The notes beneath the pieces were generated by a model. The model was not told the DNA's origin. It saw nothing but the letters and a program-made list of their open reading frames with translations, and made no database searches. A stretch of 64,000 nt of DNA from assembly GCF_024105635.1 (NCBI RefSeq), contig NZ_WYDQ01000001.1:620001-684000 (forward strand). The letters are read 5' to 3'. Made by a program: the position numbers and the translations under genes. Positions within the stretch are counted from its first letter, which is position 1, and every line of letters starts with the position of its first letter. This stretch comes from Oceanicola sp. 502str15. GTDB taxonomy: Bacteria; Pseudomonadota; Alphaproteobacteria; Rhodobacterales; Rhodobacteraceae. Shown one piece after another: positions 24,993 through 33,629 of this stretch.

Positions 24993-25607
24993 CTAGAGCA
25001 GGGACAGGTCGCGCAGCCCGTCGATGACGAATTGCACCGAGAGGGCGGCCAGCAGCATGCCGAGGAGGCGGGTGGCCACGTTGATGCCGGTCTTGCCGAG
25101 GAGGCGCTGGAGCAGGCCCGCGCCGAGGAAGAGGATCAGCACGAGGGCGAGCACCGTGGCCATGACGGCGATCACCTGAAGGGTGGAGGACCACGTGGCG
25201 TTGGGGGCGCCCGACAGAAGGATCATCGAGGCGATGGCGCCGGGTCCGGCGATGAGGGGGGTGGCCAGCGGGAAGATCGAGGGATCGGGGCGGTCTTCCT
25301 CGGTCTGGTCCTCGCGGCGCTTGGTGCGGCGCTCGAAGAGCATTTCGAGCGCGGTGAGGAAGAGGAGCAGGCCGCCGGCGATGCGGAAGGCGGGCATGGA
25401 GATGCCGACGAAGCCGAGCACCGCCTCGCCGGCGATGCCGAAGAGGCAGAGCAGGGCGAAGCCGATCGCCACCGAGCGGAAGGCGATGGCGCGGCGGCGG
25501 GCCGGGCTGTCATCCTGGGTGAGGGCGGCGAAGAGGGGCGCGAGGCCGAGCGGGTCGATCACCACGAAGAGGGTGACGAAGGCGGAGATGAGGAAGGCGG
25601 TATCCAT
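24993..25607 (-). CDS. MarC family integral membrane protein
   Basis: This 204-residue protein is a MarC/UPF0056 protein with about six membrane segments. Landmarks are FVTLFVVIDPLGLAPLF at the N-terminus, FGIAGEAVLGFVGISMPAFR near residue 60, and FPLATPLIAGPGAIASMIL near 112. A charged cytoplasmic loop (RRTKRREDQTEEDRPD) separates the halves. The role is unproven; the old link to multiple antibiotic resistance in Escherichia coli was withdrawn. The aspartic protease gene lies just downstream on the same strand. Confidence 0.92.
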   Translation of the reverse strand: MDTAFLISAFVTLFVVIDPLGLAPLFAALTQDDSPARRRAIAFRSVAIGFALLCLFGIAGEAVLGFVGISMPAFRIAGGLLLFLTALEMLFERRTKRREDQTEEDRPDPSIFPLATPLIAGPGAIASMILLSGAPNATWSSTLQVIAVMATVLALVLILFLGAGLLQRLLGKTGINVATRLLGMLLAALSVQFVIDGLRDLSLL

Positions 25608-25662
25608 CTGCCCCGACTAGGGCGAAAGGCGCGGCGGGGCAAGAGCCGCCGCGCCGGGAAGC

Positions 25663-26526
25663 TCAGTCGAGAAAGGCCTTTTCGACCACGTAATGGGCGG
25701 GCTTGGAGTTGGCGCCCTCTTCGAGCCCGTATCCCTCCAACATCTCCTTCAGTTCGAGGTTGAAGGCGAGGTTGCCGCAGATCATGGCGCGGTCGGTCTC
25801 GGGGTTGAGCGGGGTGCATTCGAGGTCGGTGAAGGCCTCGCCGCTGCGCATCAGGTCGGTGATACGGCCCATCTTTGCGCTCTCCTCGCGGGTCGTCGTC
25901 GGGTAGTAGCGGATCTTCTTCCAGAAGCCCTCGCCGATCACCTCGTTCAGCAGCTCGTCATCCTTGAGGCTTTCGATCAGCTCGCGGCCATAGGTCAGCT
26001 CGCCGGCCTCGCGGCAGGTGTGGGTGATGACGATTTCATCATAGTCTTCATAGGTTTGCGGCTCGCGCAGCAGCGAGGCGAAGGGCGCGAAGCCGGTGCC
26101 GGTGGCGAAGAACCAGAGGCGCTTGCCGGGCAGCAGGGCGTCGTGCACCAGGGTGCCGACGGGCTTGGGGCGCAGGATTAGCTCGTCGCCGGGCTGGATG
26201 TGCTGGAGCTTGGAGGTCAGCGGGCCGTCCTGCACCTTGATCGAGTAGAATTCCAGCTCCTCGTCCCAGGAGGGGGAGGCGATGGAATAGGCGCGCAGCA
26301 GCGGTTTCTGCTTGCCCGTCTTCGGGTCAGCATCGCCCATCAGGCCGATCATCACGAACTCGCCGGAGCGGAAGCGCATGGAGGCGGGGCGGGTGCAGCG
26401 AAAGCTGAACAGCCGATCGGTGTAGTGCTTTACCTGCGTGACGGTCTGGGCGTCGGGCAGGGCGGGGGCGGCTTTGACGGGTTGGGCTTGGGCTTGGGTC
26501 ACGGGGCTCTGTTCGGTCATGGGCAT
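25663..26526 (-). CDS. fpr: Ferredoxin/flavodoxin-NADP+ reductase
   Basis: This 287-residue flavoprotein moves electrons between NADPH and ferredoxin or flavodoxin. The FAD-binding motif RAYSIASPSWDEELEFYSIKV is near residue 100, the NADP-binding ATGTGFAPFASLLR near 140, ITHTCREAGELTYG near 168, and the C-terminal AHYVVEKAF ends as in bacterial Fpr. A 35-residue Gln/Ala/Pro-rich N-terminal extension is unusual; ATGs at 26526 and 26520 are both possible, and neither has a strong ribosome binding site. It is the last gene downstream of the cys operon (78 bases after the DUF934 gene), so it could supply electrons for the sulfite reductase. Confidence 0.93.
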   Translation of the reverse strand: MPMTEQSPVTQAQAQPVKAAPALPDAQTVTQVKHYTDRLFSFRCTRPASMRFRSGEFVMIGLMGDADPKTGKQKPLLRAYSIASPSWDEELEFYSIKVQDGPLTSKLQHIQPGDELILRPKPVGTLVHDALLPGKRLWFFATGTGFAPFASLLREPQTYEDYDEIVITHTCREAGELTYGRELIESLKDDELLNEVIGEGFWKKIRYYPTTTREESAKMGRITDLMRSGEAFTDLECTPLNPETDRAMICGNLAFNLELKEMLEGYGLEEGANSKPAHYVVEKAFLD

Positions 26527-26604
26527 CTGTCGCGGGCAGTCTCGGCCTCGCGGCTCCTTGGTGCTTTGATCTGTATCAGGGTTGGCGGATGGCTGCGATG
26601 GGTC

Positions 26605-27036
26605 TCAGCCGCGCAGGCGCGACTGGTAGTCGTTCGCCTGCCAGTCGGCGCGGAATTTCCACTCGGCCTCGGGCTGGCGGGCGGCGAGATCCGGGGAGAT
26701 CTCGACCTCGTCGAAGCCACAGCGGCGCGCCATGGCGTATTGATCCGAGATCACGTGACCGGCGGCGCGCAGGCGACCGGCAAAGCCCATGCGGCGCAGG
26801 GCCTTGGCATGGGTGAAGCCACGGCCATCGGCGAAGCTGGGAAAGGCGACGCGGATCAGGTCGATCTGGTCGAGCCGGGCCGAAAGCGTGGCCGGGTCGT
26901 CGGCGGGGCCGAGATCGACCGCCAGCGCGGGCGCGGCGGGGCTTTCACCCAGCTCTTCGAGCGGGGTGAAGCCGTGGGTCCAGTCTTCGAGAGAGAAGCC
27001 GGTGTCGGTGACGATTGTGTTTGCTGTCTCGGTCAT
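26605..27036 (-). CDS. DUF934 family protein of the sulfur-assimilation operon
   Basis: This 143-residue protein belongs to DUF934, which is almost always found beside assimilatory sulfite reductase. The conserved core is IDLIRVAFPSFADGRGFTHA, LRRMGFAGRLRAAGHVISDQ and FDEVEISPD. No enzyme motif is evident. The start is the ATG at 27036, one base after the cysH stop region, so it is co-translated with cysH. An accessory role in sulfite reduction is inference from gene order only. Confidence 0.9.
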   Translation of the reverse strand: MTETANTIVTDTGFSLEDWTHGFTPLEELGESPAAPALAVDLGPADDPATLSARLDQIDLIRVAFPSFADGRGFTHAKALRRMGFAGRLRAAGHVISDQYAMARRCGFDEVEISPDLAARQPEAEWKFRADWQANDYQSRLRG

Positions 27037-27037
27037 G

Positions 27038-27820
27038 TCAGGCGCTCTTTCTTTCGGGCGCGGGCAGGGGGCCTCGGACCACCTTGCCGTCGATGAAGTG
27101 GATGCCGCATTCTTCCTTGTCCTCGCCGCGCCAACGGCCGGCGCGGGGGTCTTCGCCCTCCTTGACGGGCGTGGTGCAGGGCCAGCAGCCGATCGAGGGG
27201 TAACCCTTGGCGACAAGCGGATGGCGGCGCAGGTCGTGGGCGTCCATGTAGGCCTTGAGGTCGGTGGCCGACCAGCCTGCGAGCGGGTTGATCTTGATGC
27301 GCGGGCCTTCGCTCTCGAAGTAGTCGAGCGTGGCGCGGGCCTCGGCCTGAAAGCGTTTGCGGCCCGTCACCCAGCCGTCATAGGCCAGCAGGGCGTTGGC
27401 GAGCGGCACGGTCTTGCGCAGGTCGCAGCAGGCATCGGTGGAGCGCTGGTGCAGGGTATCGTCGGGGTCGGCCTCGGCCAGGGTGGCCTGGGGCGCGCGG
27501 ATCTGCTCGATGCCGGTCAGCCCGAGTTTCTCGGCAACATCGGTTTGATATTGCAGGGTTTCCTCGAAGAGCATCTGGGTGTCGATGAAGAGAACCGGCG
27601 CGGCGCGGTCGATTTCGGAGATCATGTGCAGCAGCACCACCGACTCGGCCCCGAAGGAGCTGACGGTGGCGATGCGGCCCATGGCCGGATCGGTGAGGGC
27701 GTGGCGCAGCACCTCCTGTGCCGTGGCCCCGGCGAACTTCTCGTTCAGTGCGCGGGCCTCGGCGCTCGCGCGGGCTTCGGCCACCTCGTCGGTGACGCCT
27801 GTGACGGTATCACGCGGCAT
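27038..27820 (-). CDS. cysH: Assimilatory (phospho)adenylyl-sulfate reductase, iron-sulfur type
   Basis: This 260-residue enzyme reduces APS (or PAPS) to sulfite with thioredoxin. Cluster ligands are visible as C131-C132 in DACCDLRK and C212/C215 in GCWPC; the catalytic Cys is C238 in EECGIH near the C-terminus. The two cysteine pairs show that this is the [4Fe-4S] form that normally prefers APS over PAPS, unlike the cluster-free enterobacterial CysH. The ATP-PPase-fold sulfate pocket is represented by SSFGAESVVLLH. The ATG at 27820 overlaps the end of cysI by 11 bases. Confidence 0.94.
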   Translation of the reverse strand: MPRDTVTGVTDEVAEARASAEARALNEKFAGATAQEVLRHALTDPAMGRIATVSSFGAESVVLLHMISEIDRAAPVLFIDTQMLFEETLQYQTDVAEKLGLTGIEQIRAPQATLAEADPDDTLHQRSTDACCDLRKTVPLANALLAYDGWVTGRKRFQAEARATLDYFESEGPRIKINPLAGWSATDLKAYMDAHDLRRHPLVAKGYPSIGCWPCTTPVKEGEDPRAGRWRGEDKEECGIHFIDGKVVRGPLPAPERKSA

Positions 27821-29477
27821 TGCGAGCCTCGCTTTCTGGGTAGAGGGCGGCCTTGAAGGGCGCATCCCCCAACCGTCGGAAGGTTTGCAGGAAGGTCTCG
27901 GACTTCTCGGAGCGCAGGTCGAGATAGGCCAGCATCAGGCGTTCGATGGCAGGCACGATCTCGTCGGCGGAGAAGCCGGGGCCCATGCGGGTGCCGACGG
28001 CTGCGGTTTCGGTGTGATCGCCGCCGAGCGTGACCTGGTAGTTCTCGACGCCGGCGCGATCCAGCCCGAGGATGCCGATATGGCCCACGTGGTGGTGGCC
28101 GCAGGCGTTGATGCAGCCGGAGATCTTGATCTTCAGCTCGCCGACCTCGTGCTCGATCTTCAGCTCGTCGACGCGGGTGGCGATTTCCTGCGCGATCGGG
28201 ATCGAGCGGGCGGTGGCCAGCGCGCAGTAGTCCATGCCGGGGCAGGCGATGATGTCGGAGGCCAGCCCGATGTTGGCGGTGCCGAGGCCAGCCGCCGAGA
28301 GCGCCGCGTGGATCGCGGGCAGGTCGCCCTTGTGCACGTGGGGCAGGATGACGTTCTGCTCGTGGCTGATGCGAAGCTCTCCGTGGGCATACTCTTCCGC
28401 CAGCTCGGCCATCAGGCGCATCTGGTCGGAGGTTGCATCTCCGGGGGTCTTACCGTGGGCCTTTATCGAAATTGTGACAATGGCGTGGTCGGGTTTGCGA
28501 TGCGCGGCCAGGTTGGTGTCGGCCCAGGCGCGGAAGACCGGGTCGGTTGCATAGGCGGAGTCGTAGGCGGCCGTGTCGCCCTCGCGCAGGGCGGGGGTGG
28601 CGAACTGGGCCTTGATGGCGGCCAGCAGCTCCTGGTCGACGCCGGAAAACTCGGGGCGGATCTCGGCAAAGCGGGCCTCGATCAGCTCGCGCATGGTGTC
28701 GATCCCGTTCTCGTGGACGGTGATCTTGATGCGGGCCTTGTACTTGTTATCGCGACGCCCGAGCGTGTTGTAGACGTGGACGATGGCCTCGCAATAGGGC
28801 AGCAGGTCGGCTTCGGGGAGGAAGTCGCGCACCACCTTGCCGATCATCGGGGTCCGGCCGAGGCCGCCGCCGATGATGACCTTGAAGCCGCGTTCGCCGT
28901 TCTGCTCAAGAAGCTGAAGGCCGATGTCATGCGAGCGGATCACCGCGCGGTCGGCCTCGGCGCCGGTCACGGCGATCTTGAATTTGCGGGGCAGGAACTG
29001 GAATTCGGGGTGGTCGGTGGACCATTGGCGCAGCAGCTCGGCATAGGGGCGCGGGTCGGCCACCTCGTCACCGGCGGCACCGGCGAAGTGGTCGGAGGTC
29101 ACGTTGCGGATGGTGTTGCCGGAGGTCTGGATGGCGTGCATCTGCACATCGGCCAGCGCCTCGAGCATGTCGGGCACGTCCTTCAGGGCGGGCCAGTTGT
29201 ACTGGATGTTCTGGCGGGTGGTGAAGTGGCCGTAGCCCTTGTCCCAGGTGTCGGCGATATAGGCGAGCTGGCGCATCTGGCGGGCCGAGATGGTGCCATA
29301 GGGGATCGCCACGCGCAGCATGTAGGCGTGCAGTTGCAGGTAGAGGCCGTTCATCAGGCGCAGCGGCTTGAACTCGTCCTCGGTGAGCGAGCCGTCGATG
29401 CGGCGCTCCACCTGGGCACGGAACTGGCTGACGCGGGAGCGGACGAAGGCTTCGTCGAAGTCGGTGTAGTTATACAT
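27810..29477 (-). CDS. cysI: Assimilatory sulfite reductase hemoprotein (nitrite/sulfite reductase family)
   Basis: This 555-residue protein reduces sulfite to sulfide with siroheme and a [4Fe-4S] cluster. The cluster ligands are CPGMDYC and SGCINACGHHHVGHIG in the C-terminal third; FTTRQNIQYNW and SGNTIRNVTSDHFAG represent the two ferredoxin-like and siroheme-binding regions of the N-terminal half. The length is close to ferredoxin- or NADPH-linked bacterial SiR. No cysJ flavoprotein is adjacent, so ferredoxin with the nearby Fpr is the likely electron route (inference). The start at 29477 (MYNYTDFDEAF) overlaps the DUF2849 gene by 8 bases. Confidence 0.93.
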   Translation of the reverse strand: MYNYTDFDEAFVRSRVSQFRAQVERRIDGSLTEDEFKPLRLMNGLYLQLHAYMLRVAIPYGTISARQMRQLAYIADTWDKGYGHFTTRQNIQYNWPALKDVPDMLEALADVQMHAIQTSGNTIRNVTSDHFAGAAGDEVADPRPYAELLRQWSTDHPEFQFLPRKFKIAVTGAEADRAVIRSHDIGLQLLEQNGERGFKVIIGGGLGRTPMIGKVVRDFLPEADLLPYCEAIVHVYNTLGRRDNKYKARIKITVHENGIDTMRELIEARFAEIRPEFSGVDQELLAAIKAQFATPALREGDTAAYDSAYATDPVFRAWADTNLAAHRKPDHAIVTISIKAHGKTPGDATSDQMRLMAELAEEYAHGELRISHEQNVILPHVHKGDLPAIHAALSAAGLGTANIGLASDIIACPGMDYCALATARSIPIAQEIATRVDELKIEHEVGELKIKISGCINACGHHHVGHIGILGLDRAGVENYQVTLGGDHTETAAVGTRMGPGFSADEIVPAIERLMLAYLDLRSEKSETFLQTFRRLGDAPFKAALYPESEARNAA

Positions 29478-29772
29478 TTTCCACCTGCTTGCCGTGGGGA
29501 TAGTTGGAGGGGCCGGTGGCGCGGAAGGCCTCGCGGAAGTGGGTGGGCTTGGGGCCTTTGGGCGAGGCTTCGGCATCGGCCAGGTAGGCGCCGACGATCT
29601 CGGAGCTTTGCAGCTCGGCGGCGGAGAGCGCGGCCGTTGCCGGGCCCTCTTCGGTGAAGAGACGGGCATCGGTGTGGCTGCGCGACCAGCTGCCGGACTC
29701 GGTGAGATAGATCACGTCGCCCTCGATGAGCGCGTTGGCCGTGACGACCTTGGGGGTAAAGGCTTTGGGCAT
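29470..29772 (-). CDS. DUF2849 family protein
   Basis: This 100-residue protein carries the DUF2849 pattern: VVTANALIEGDVIYLTESGSW near the N-terminus, then LFTEEGPATAAL and a Pro/Gly tail. The family is found between cysG and cysI in many alphaproteobacteria and has no known activity. Junctions are tight: its start shares bases with the cysG stop (TAATG) and its end overlaps cysI by 8 bases, so it is made together with siroheme synthase and sulfite reductase. Confidence 0.9.
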   Translation of the reverse strand: MPKAFTPKVVTANALIEGDVIYLTESGSWSRSHTDARLFTEEGPATAALSAAELQSSEIVGAYLADAEASPKGPKPTHFREAFRATGPSNYPHGKQVENV

Positions 29773-31151
29773 TACTGGGCGGCTTTCAGCTTGAGTTCGG
29801 TGGCTGCCTCACGCGGGGCGAGGCCATAAAGCAGGACGGCGGGGCCGGAAAGGGCCTCGGTCGTCTCGGGCAGGGCGGCAAGGGTGGTATGCAGGATGCG
29901 GGTATCGGGGCGCGAGGCGTTCTCGACCACGGTGACATCGGTGGCGGGGGAGGCGCCGTGCATCATCAGGCGGCCCTGAAGGAAGCGCGCGCCCTTCTTG
30001 GCCATGTAGATGGCGGCGACAGCGCCGGGCGCGGCCAGCGCGTGCCAGTCCTGCTCGGTGAAGCCCTTGGTGTCGTGCCCGGTCAGAAATCGCAGGTCGG
30101 AGTTACGACCCCGCTTGGTGAGGCTCTGGCCGATGGAGGCCGCGGCGGCGGAGGCGGCGGTGATGCCGGGAAGGATGCGGGTGGCGATGCCATGGGGGGC
30201 AAGCGCCTCCATCTCCTCATCGAGGCGGCCATAAATGCCGGGATCGCCCGCCTTGAGCCGCACGACCTTTTCGCCCTTCAGCGCATGGCCGACGATGAGC
30301 GCGTTGATCGCCTCCTGCGGGGTGGACTTGCCGAAGCCGTGCTTGGCAACGTCGATCATCAGTGCCTCGCGGCGCGCGAGTTCGAGGATCGCGGGGGAGA
30401 CCAGACCGTCGTGCATGATGACCTCGGCCTCATCCAGCGCGCGGCGGGCGGCGAGGGTGAGCATCTCGGGGTCGCCGGGGCCAGCGCCGACGAAGGCGAC
30501 TTCGCCCGGCTCGGGGGCCTCGTCGAGGTGGCGGGCGAGAAGGGTGTCGAGCGCGGCGCGAGCGCTGTCTTCGCCCTGTGCCAGCGCCTTGGGGCCCTCG
30601 TTGAAGTAATAGTCGGCCCAGAAGTCGCGGCGCTTCTTGCCCATGGGTAGGGCATCGGCGGCCTTGCGGAAGCTCTTGCCGATGCGGGTGAGCAGGCCGA
30701 GAGAGGCGGGCAGGCGCTCTTCGAGATCGCGCTTGATGGCGCGGGCGAGCACGGGGGCCGCGCCCTCGGTGCCGATCGCCACCGTCACCGGGTCGCGGTC
30801 GACGATGGCGGGGGTGATGAACTGGCTGTTGTGCAGATCGTCGACGATGTTGACCAGCGCGCCCTCGGCCTCGGCCAGTGCCTTGATCCGGGCATCCTCG
30901 GCGGCGTCCTCGTTGGCGCCATAGGCAAGGCGGCTGCCAGTGAAGTCGCCCGCGCGGGCGGCGCGGCGGTGCAGGGTGATGGCGCCCTCATCGGCCAGCG
31001 TTTCGAGATCGGCGTGGGGCGCCTCGGCATAGACGTGCAGCGCGGCCTCGGTCTTGGTAAGCAGGCGCAGCTTGGCCAGCGCCGCCTCGCCGCCGCCCGA
31101 AAGCACCACGCGCTCATTGCGGGTGTTGAGGAAGATCGGGAAATGCTGCAT
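29772..31151 (-). CDS. cysG: Siroheme synthase (precorrin-2 dehydrogenase/ferrochelatase plus uroporphyrinogen III methyltransferase)
   Basis: This 459-residue bifunctional enzyme makes siroheme for the sulfite reductase encoded downstream. The N-terminal half has the NAD-binding VVLSGGGEAALAKLRLL (about residues 15-31) and NIVDDLHNSQFITPAIVDR, the dehydrogenase/chelatase part. The C-terminal half has the SAM-dependent methyltransferase motifs VAFVGAGPGDPEMLTLAA (near 216), LKAGDPGIYGRLDEEMEAL (near 297) and the ILPGITAASAAAASIG stretch. The ATG at 31151 begins the operon, and the upstream gap is shared with the divergent Lrp/AsnC gene. Confidence 0.95.
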   Translation of the reverse strand: MQHFPIFLNTRNERVVLSGGGEAALAKLRLLTKTEAALHVYAEAPHADLETLADEGAITLHRRAARAGDFTGSRLAYGANEDAAEDARIKALAEAEGALVNIVDDLHNSQFITPAIVDRDPVTVAIGTEGAAPVLARAIKRDLEERLPASLGLLTRIGKSFRKAADALPMGKKRRDFWADYYFNEGPKALAQGEDSARAALDTLLARHLDEAPEPGEVAFVGAGPGDPEMLTLAARRALDEAEVIMHDGLVSPAILELARREALMIDVAKHGFGKSTPQEAINALIVGHALKGEKVVRLKAGDPGIYGRLDEEMEALAPHGIATRILPGITAASAAAASIGQSLTKRGRNSDLRFLTGHDTKGFTEQDWHALAAPGAVAAIYMAKKGARFLQGRLMMHGASPATDVTVVENASRPDTRILHTTLAALPETTEALSGPAVLLYGLAPREAATELKLKAAQ

Positions 31152-31184
31152 GGCGGCGTACTCCTGTGGCTTGCCCAAGGATAT

Positions 31185-31197
31185 AGAATTTTGTTCT
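31185..31197. promoter_or_regulatory. Possible regulator operator (AGAA-N5-TTCT palindrome)
   Basis: AGAA at 31185-31188 and TTCT at 31194-31197 form a short palindrome with an AT centre, set in an AT-rich patch between the divergent cysG and Lrp/AsnC genes. Lrp-family regulators bind such AT-centred palindromes. One copy of a short motif is weak evidence. Confidence 0.25.
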
Positions 31198-31289
31198 GGT
31201 AAATGGCAGTGCTTCGCGGCAGTTAGGGAAAAACGTTCTACCGATCTGCCTATATGGGCTGTAATTCCACCAAACAGGGAGAAATGCGA

Positions 31290-31760
31290 ATGTCTGTCCG
31301 CCTCGACAGGATCGACCGGAAAATCCTTGCGGAACTTCAGAGTGACGCAGCGCAATCGCTCGACGAAATTGCCAAGAAAGTGGGCTCGTCGAAGACCCCG
31401 GTGTGGAATCGGGTGCGCAAAATGCGCGAGGCCGGGGTGATCCGGCAGAACACCGTGCTGCTCAATGCCGAGGCGCTGGGGCTGGAGGCCTGTTTTTTCG
31501 TGCTGATCCGCACTTCGGAGCATGAGGCGGACTGGCAGAAACGGTTCCTCGAGGCGCTGCGTGTGCGCCCCGAGGTGCTGGAGGCGCATCGGCTGGCTGG
31601 GGATATCGATTACATCCTCAAGGTGCAGGTGACGAATGCCCGGGCCTATGACGAATTCTACCAGGCGCTGATCTCGGAGGTGAAGATCCACAACGTGACG
31701 GCGCTGCTCTCGATGGAGGAGATCAAGAGCACCACGGCGCTGCCTGTCGGGGCGGAGTGA
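31290..31760 (+). CDS. Lrp/AsnC family transcriptional regulator
   Basis: This 156-residue DNA-binding protein has an N-terminal winged helix-turn-helix (about residues 3-60: LDRIDRKILAELQSDAAQSL then EIAKKVGSSKTPVWNRVRKM) and a C-terminal RAM effector domain (about 70-150, ending in VTALLSMEEIKSTTALPVG). The ATG at 31290 is best placed after AGGGAGA; ATGs at 31284 and 31254 are less likely. It is divergent from the sulfite-reduction operon, so it is the natural candidate regulator of cysG-cysH. The effector is unknown; a sulfur amino acid is plausible but not shown. Confidence 0.9.
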   Translation: MSVRLDRIDRKILAELQSDAAQSLDEIAKKVGSSKTPVWNRVRKMREAGVIRQNTVLLNAEALGLEACFFVLIRTSEHEADWQKRFLEALRVRPEVLEAHRLAGDIDYILKVQVTNARAYDEFYQALISEVKIHNVTALLSMEEIKSTTALPVGAE

Positions 31761-31873
31761 GGTGGTGCGCTGCGGAGGCGCGTTGCGGTTTTCGGCGGGT
31801 TTGGAGCGGGGGCGCAGCCCGCGCGCCCAACGAGAGATTTAAGATAATAAAATAAACACGTTATGGGGCGTAG

Positions 31874-32371
31874 TTAATTCGCCTCTTCAAGTGCCTTGAA
31901 CACCGGTTCGAGCTTGCGGGCGAGGCCGGTGGAGAGCCCGTCACGGATGACCGATTGCTCGCCTGCGCCGATGCCCCAGTCTTCCCAGATCACCAGACGG
32001 CCCTCGGGGACTTCGCGGTAGAGCGAGGCCCAGACGGCGCCGCTGTCGGGGTCGGTCGTGGCGCGGATGTAGAAGGTGAGGTTGAGCGGGGCGATGAAGG
32101 CGAGGTCATCGGGGGTCGGGGCGTATTGGTCGGTGCCGAAGCCCCATTCGATCAGGCCAAGGTGGCGGTGTTTCAGGCCCGCCTGTGCGGCCATGCCGGC
32201 GACAGAGGTTGCCAGTGGGGCGCACATGTCGTTGGCGAATTGGGCGCGGGTGAAGGTGACGCATTGGGTGAGGATGCCGTCGTAGCCCGAGGCGCGCTCG
32301 GGGGAGAGCACGCGCTCCTGCGCGCTGGCGGGAAGGGCGGTGAGGGCGAGGCAAAGAAGGGCGTTGCGCAT
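31874..32371 (-). CDS. Secreted protein of unknown function
   Basis: This 165-residue protein has a signal peptide (MRNALLCLALTALPASA) and a mature part without a motif I recognise. Two cysteines (in LTQCVTF and NDMCAPL) could form a disulfide. Sequence such as GLIEWGFGTDQYAPTPDDLAF and LTFYIRATTDPDSG looks like a compact beta-rich periplasmic domain. The ATG at 32371 is preferred over one six codons upstream because it begins the signal peptide. It lies 29 bases downstream of the P450 gene on the same strand and may be co-transcribed. Confidence 0.7.
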   Translation of the reverse strand: MRNALLCLALTALPASAQERVLSPERASGYDGILTQCVTFTRAQFANDMCAPLATSVAGMAAQAGLKHRHLGLIEWGFGTDQYAPTPDDLAFIAPLNLTFYIRATTDPDSGAVWASLYREVPEGRLVIWEDWGIGAGEQSVIRDGLSTGLARKLEPVFKALEEAN

Positions 32372-32400
32372 GGAAAACTCTTGAAACAATGCCCGGAAGG

Positions 32401-33582
32401 TTAGGCGGTGACGAGCAGCTTTTCCAGCCCGTGGAAGTGGTAGACCGGGGCGAAGCGGGGCGGCGCGGCGAGGGCGAGGTGGGGGCAGGAGGTGAAGAGC
32501 GCGGGCAGGGCGACCTGCAACTCGAGCCGGGCCAGCGGCGCGCCGACGCAGAAGTGCAGCCCGGCCCCGAAGGACATGTTGGAAGGTCCGCGGCGGGCGG
32601 GGTTGAAGCTGTCGGGGTTGGGGTAGGCTTCGGGGTCGCGGTTGGCGGCGGCGAGGAGGCAGGAGAGCCTGTCGCCGCGTTTGAAGGCATGGCCGCAGAT
32701 CTCGACATCCTCGCGCGCGATGCGCTCGAAGATGTGCAGGGGTGGGGCGAAGCGGAGCACTTCCTCGGACAGAAGCGGGGCCTCCTCGGGGGATGAAGCA
32801 TGGGCTTCAAGGCCCTGTTCGCAAATGAGTTTTACCCCGTTTCCGAGGCTGTGAACCGTGGCCTCGTGGCCCGCGTTCAGCAGCAGGATGACGGTGGAGG
32901 TCAGCTCGGCGGCGGTGAGGCGCTCGCCCTCGGTTTCGGCGGCGATGAGCTGGGAGATCAGGTCGTCGGCGGGGGTCGCGCGGCGGCGGGCGATCTCGTC
33001 GGCGAGGAAGGCGGTGAAGGCGCGGGTGGCGGCGATGGCGGCGTCTTCCATCGCCCGCGTGCGCCCGGCCTGATACATGCCGACCATGGCGTTGGACCAG
33101 GCCAGCAGGTCGGGGGCACGGGCGGTGTCGACGCCGAGCAGGGTGGCGATGGTGATGACCGGGAGCGGCTTGCAGAAGGCGTCGATCAGATCGAAGGGGC
33201 CGCTGGGGAAGGCCTCGATCAGCCGGGCGCAGAGCGCCTCGAGCGCCGGGCGCTGGGCCTCGACGGTGGCCGAGGTGAAGGCGCGCAGCACCAGCCCGCG
33301 CAGGCGGGTGTGGCGGGGCGGGTCCAGTTCGAGCATCGAGTGGGCCTCGACATCGTAGAAGGGTTGCAGACGCGCGGGCACGGGGGGCGCGAGGTCGGGC
33401 GGCATTTCGCGGCCGAAGCGGCGATCTTTCAGCAGGCGCTTCACGGTGGCGTAGCCGGCGCAGGCGACTTGGCCGTAGTCTTCCCACCAGAACAGCTCTC
33501 CGGCCGCGCGGGCGCGGTGGTAGAAGGGGTAGGGGTCCTGCACGAAGGCCGGATCGGTCGGGGATTGGGAGAGGGCGCGCAT
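32401..33582 (-). CDS. Cytochrome P450
   Basis: This 393-residue soluble bacterial P450 has all core motifs: the heme-thiolate loop FGAGLHFCVGAPLARLE near residue 345, the K-helix EEVLRF near 275, and the I-helix oxygen-activation motif as LLNAGHEATVH near 240. It has no fused reductase and no ferredoxin gene adjacent. The substrate cannot be inferred. The ATG at 33582 has a short divergent spacing (47 bases) to the dctB gene, so the two promoters overlap. Confidence 0.93.
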   Translation of the reverse strand: MRALSQSPTDPAFVQDPYPFYHRARAAGELFWWEDYGQVACAGYATVKRLLKDRRFGREMPPDLAPPVPARLQPFYDVEAHSMLELDPPRHTRLRGLVLRAFTSATVEAQRPALEALCARLIEAFPSGPFDLIDAFCKPLPVITIATLLGVDTARAPDLLAWSNAMVGMYQAGRTRAMEDAAIAATRAFTAFLADEIARRRATPADDLISQLIAAETEGERLTAAELTSTVILLLNAGHEATVHSLGNGVKLICEQGLEAHASSPEEAPLLSEEVLRFAPPLHIFERIAREDVEICGHAFKRGDRLSCLLAAANRDPEAYPNPDSFNPARRGPSNMSFGAGLHFCVGAPLARLELQVALPALFTSCPHLALAAPPRFAPVYHFHGLEKLLVTA

Positions 33583-33629
33583 GGCGGCGACGCTTTCAGA
33601 GGCCTCGGCAATTGTCTAGAAGGTTGGGG

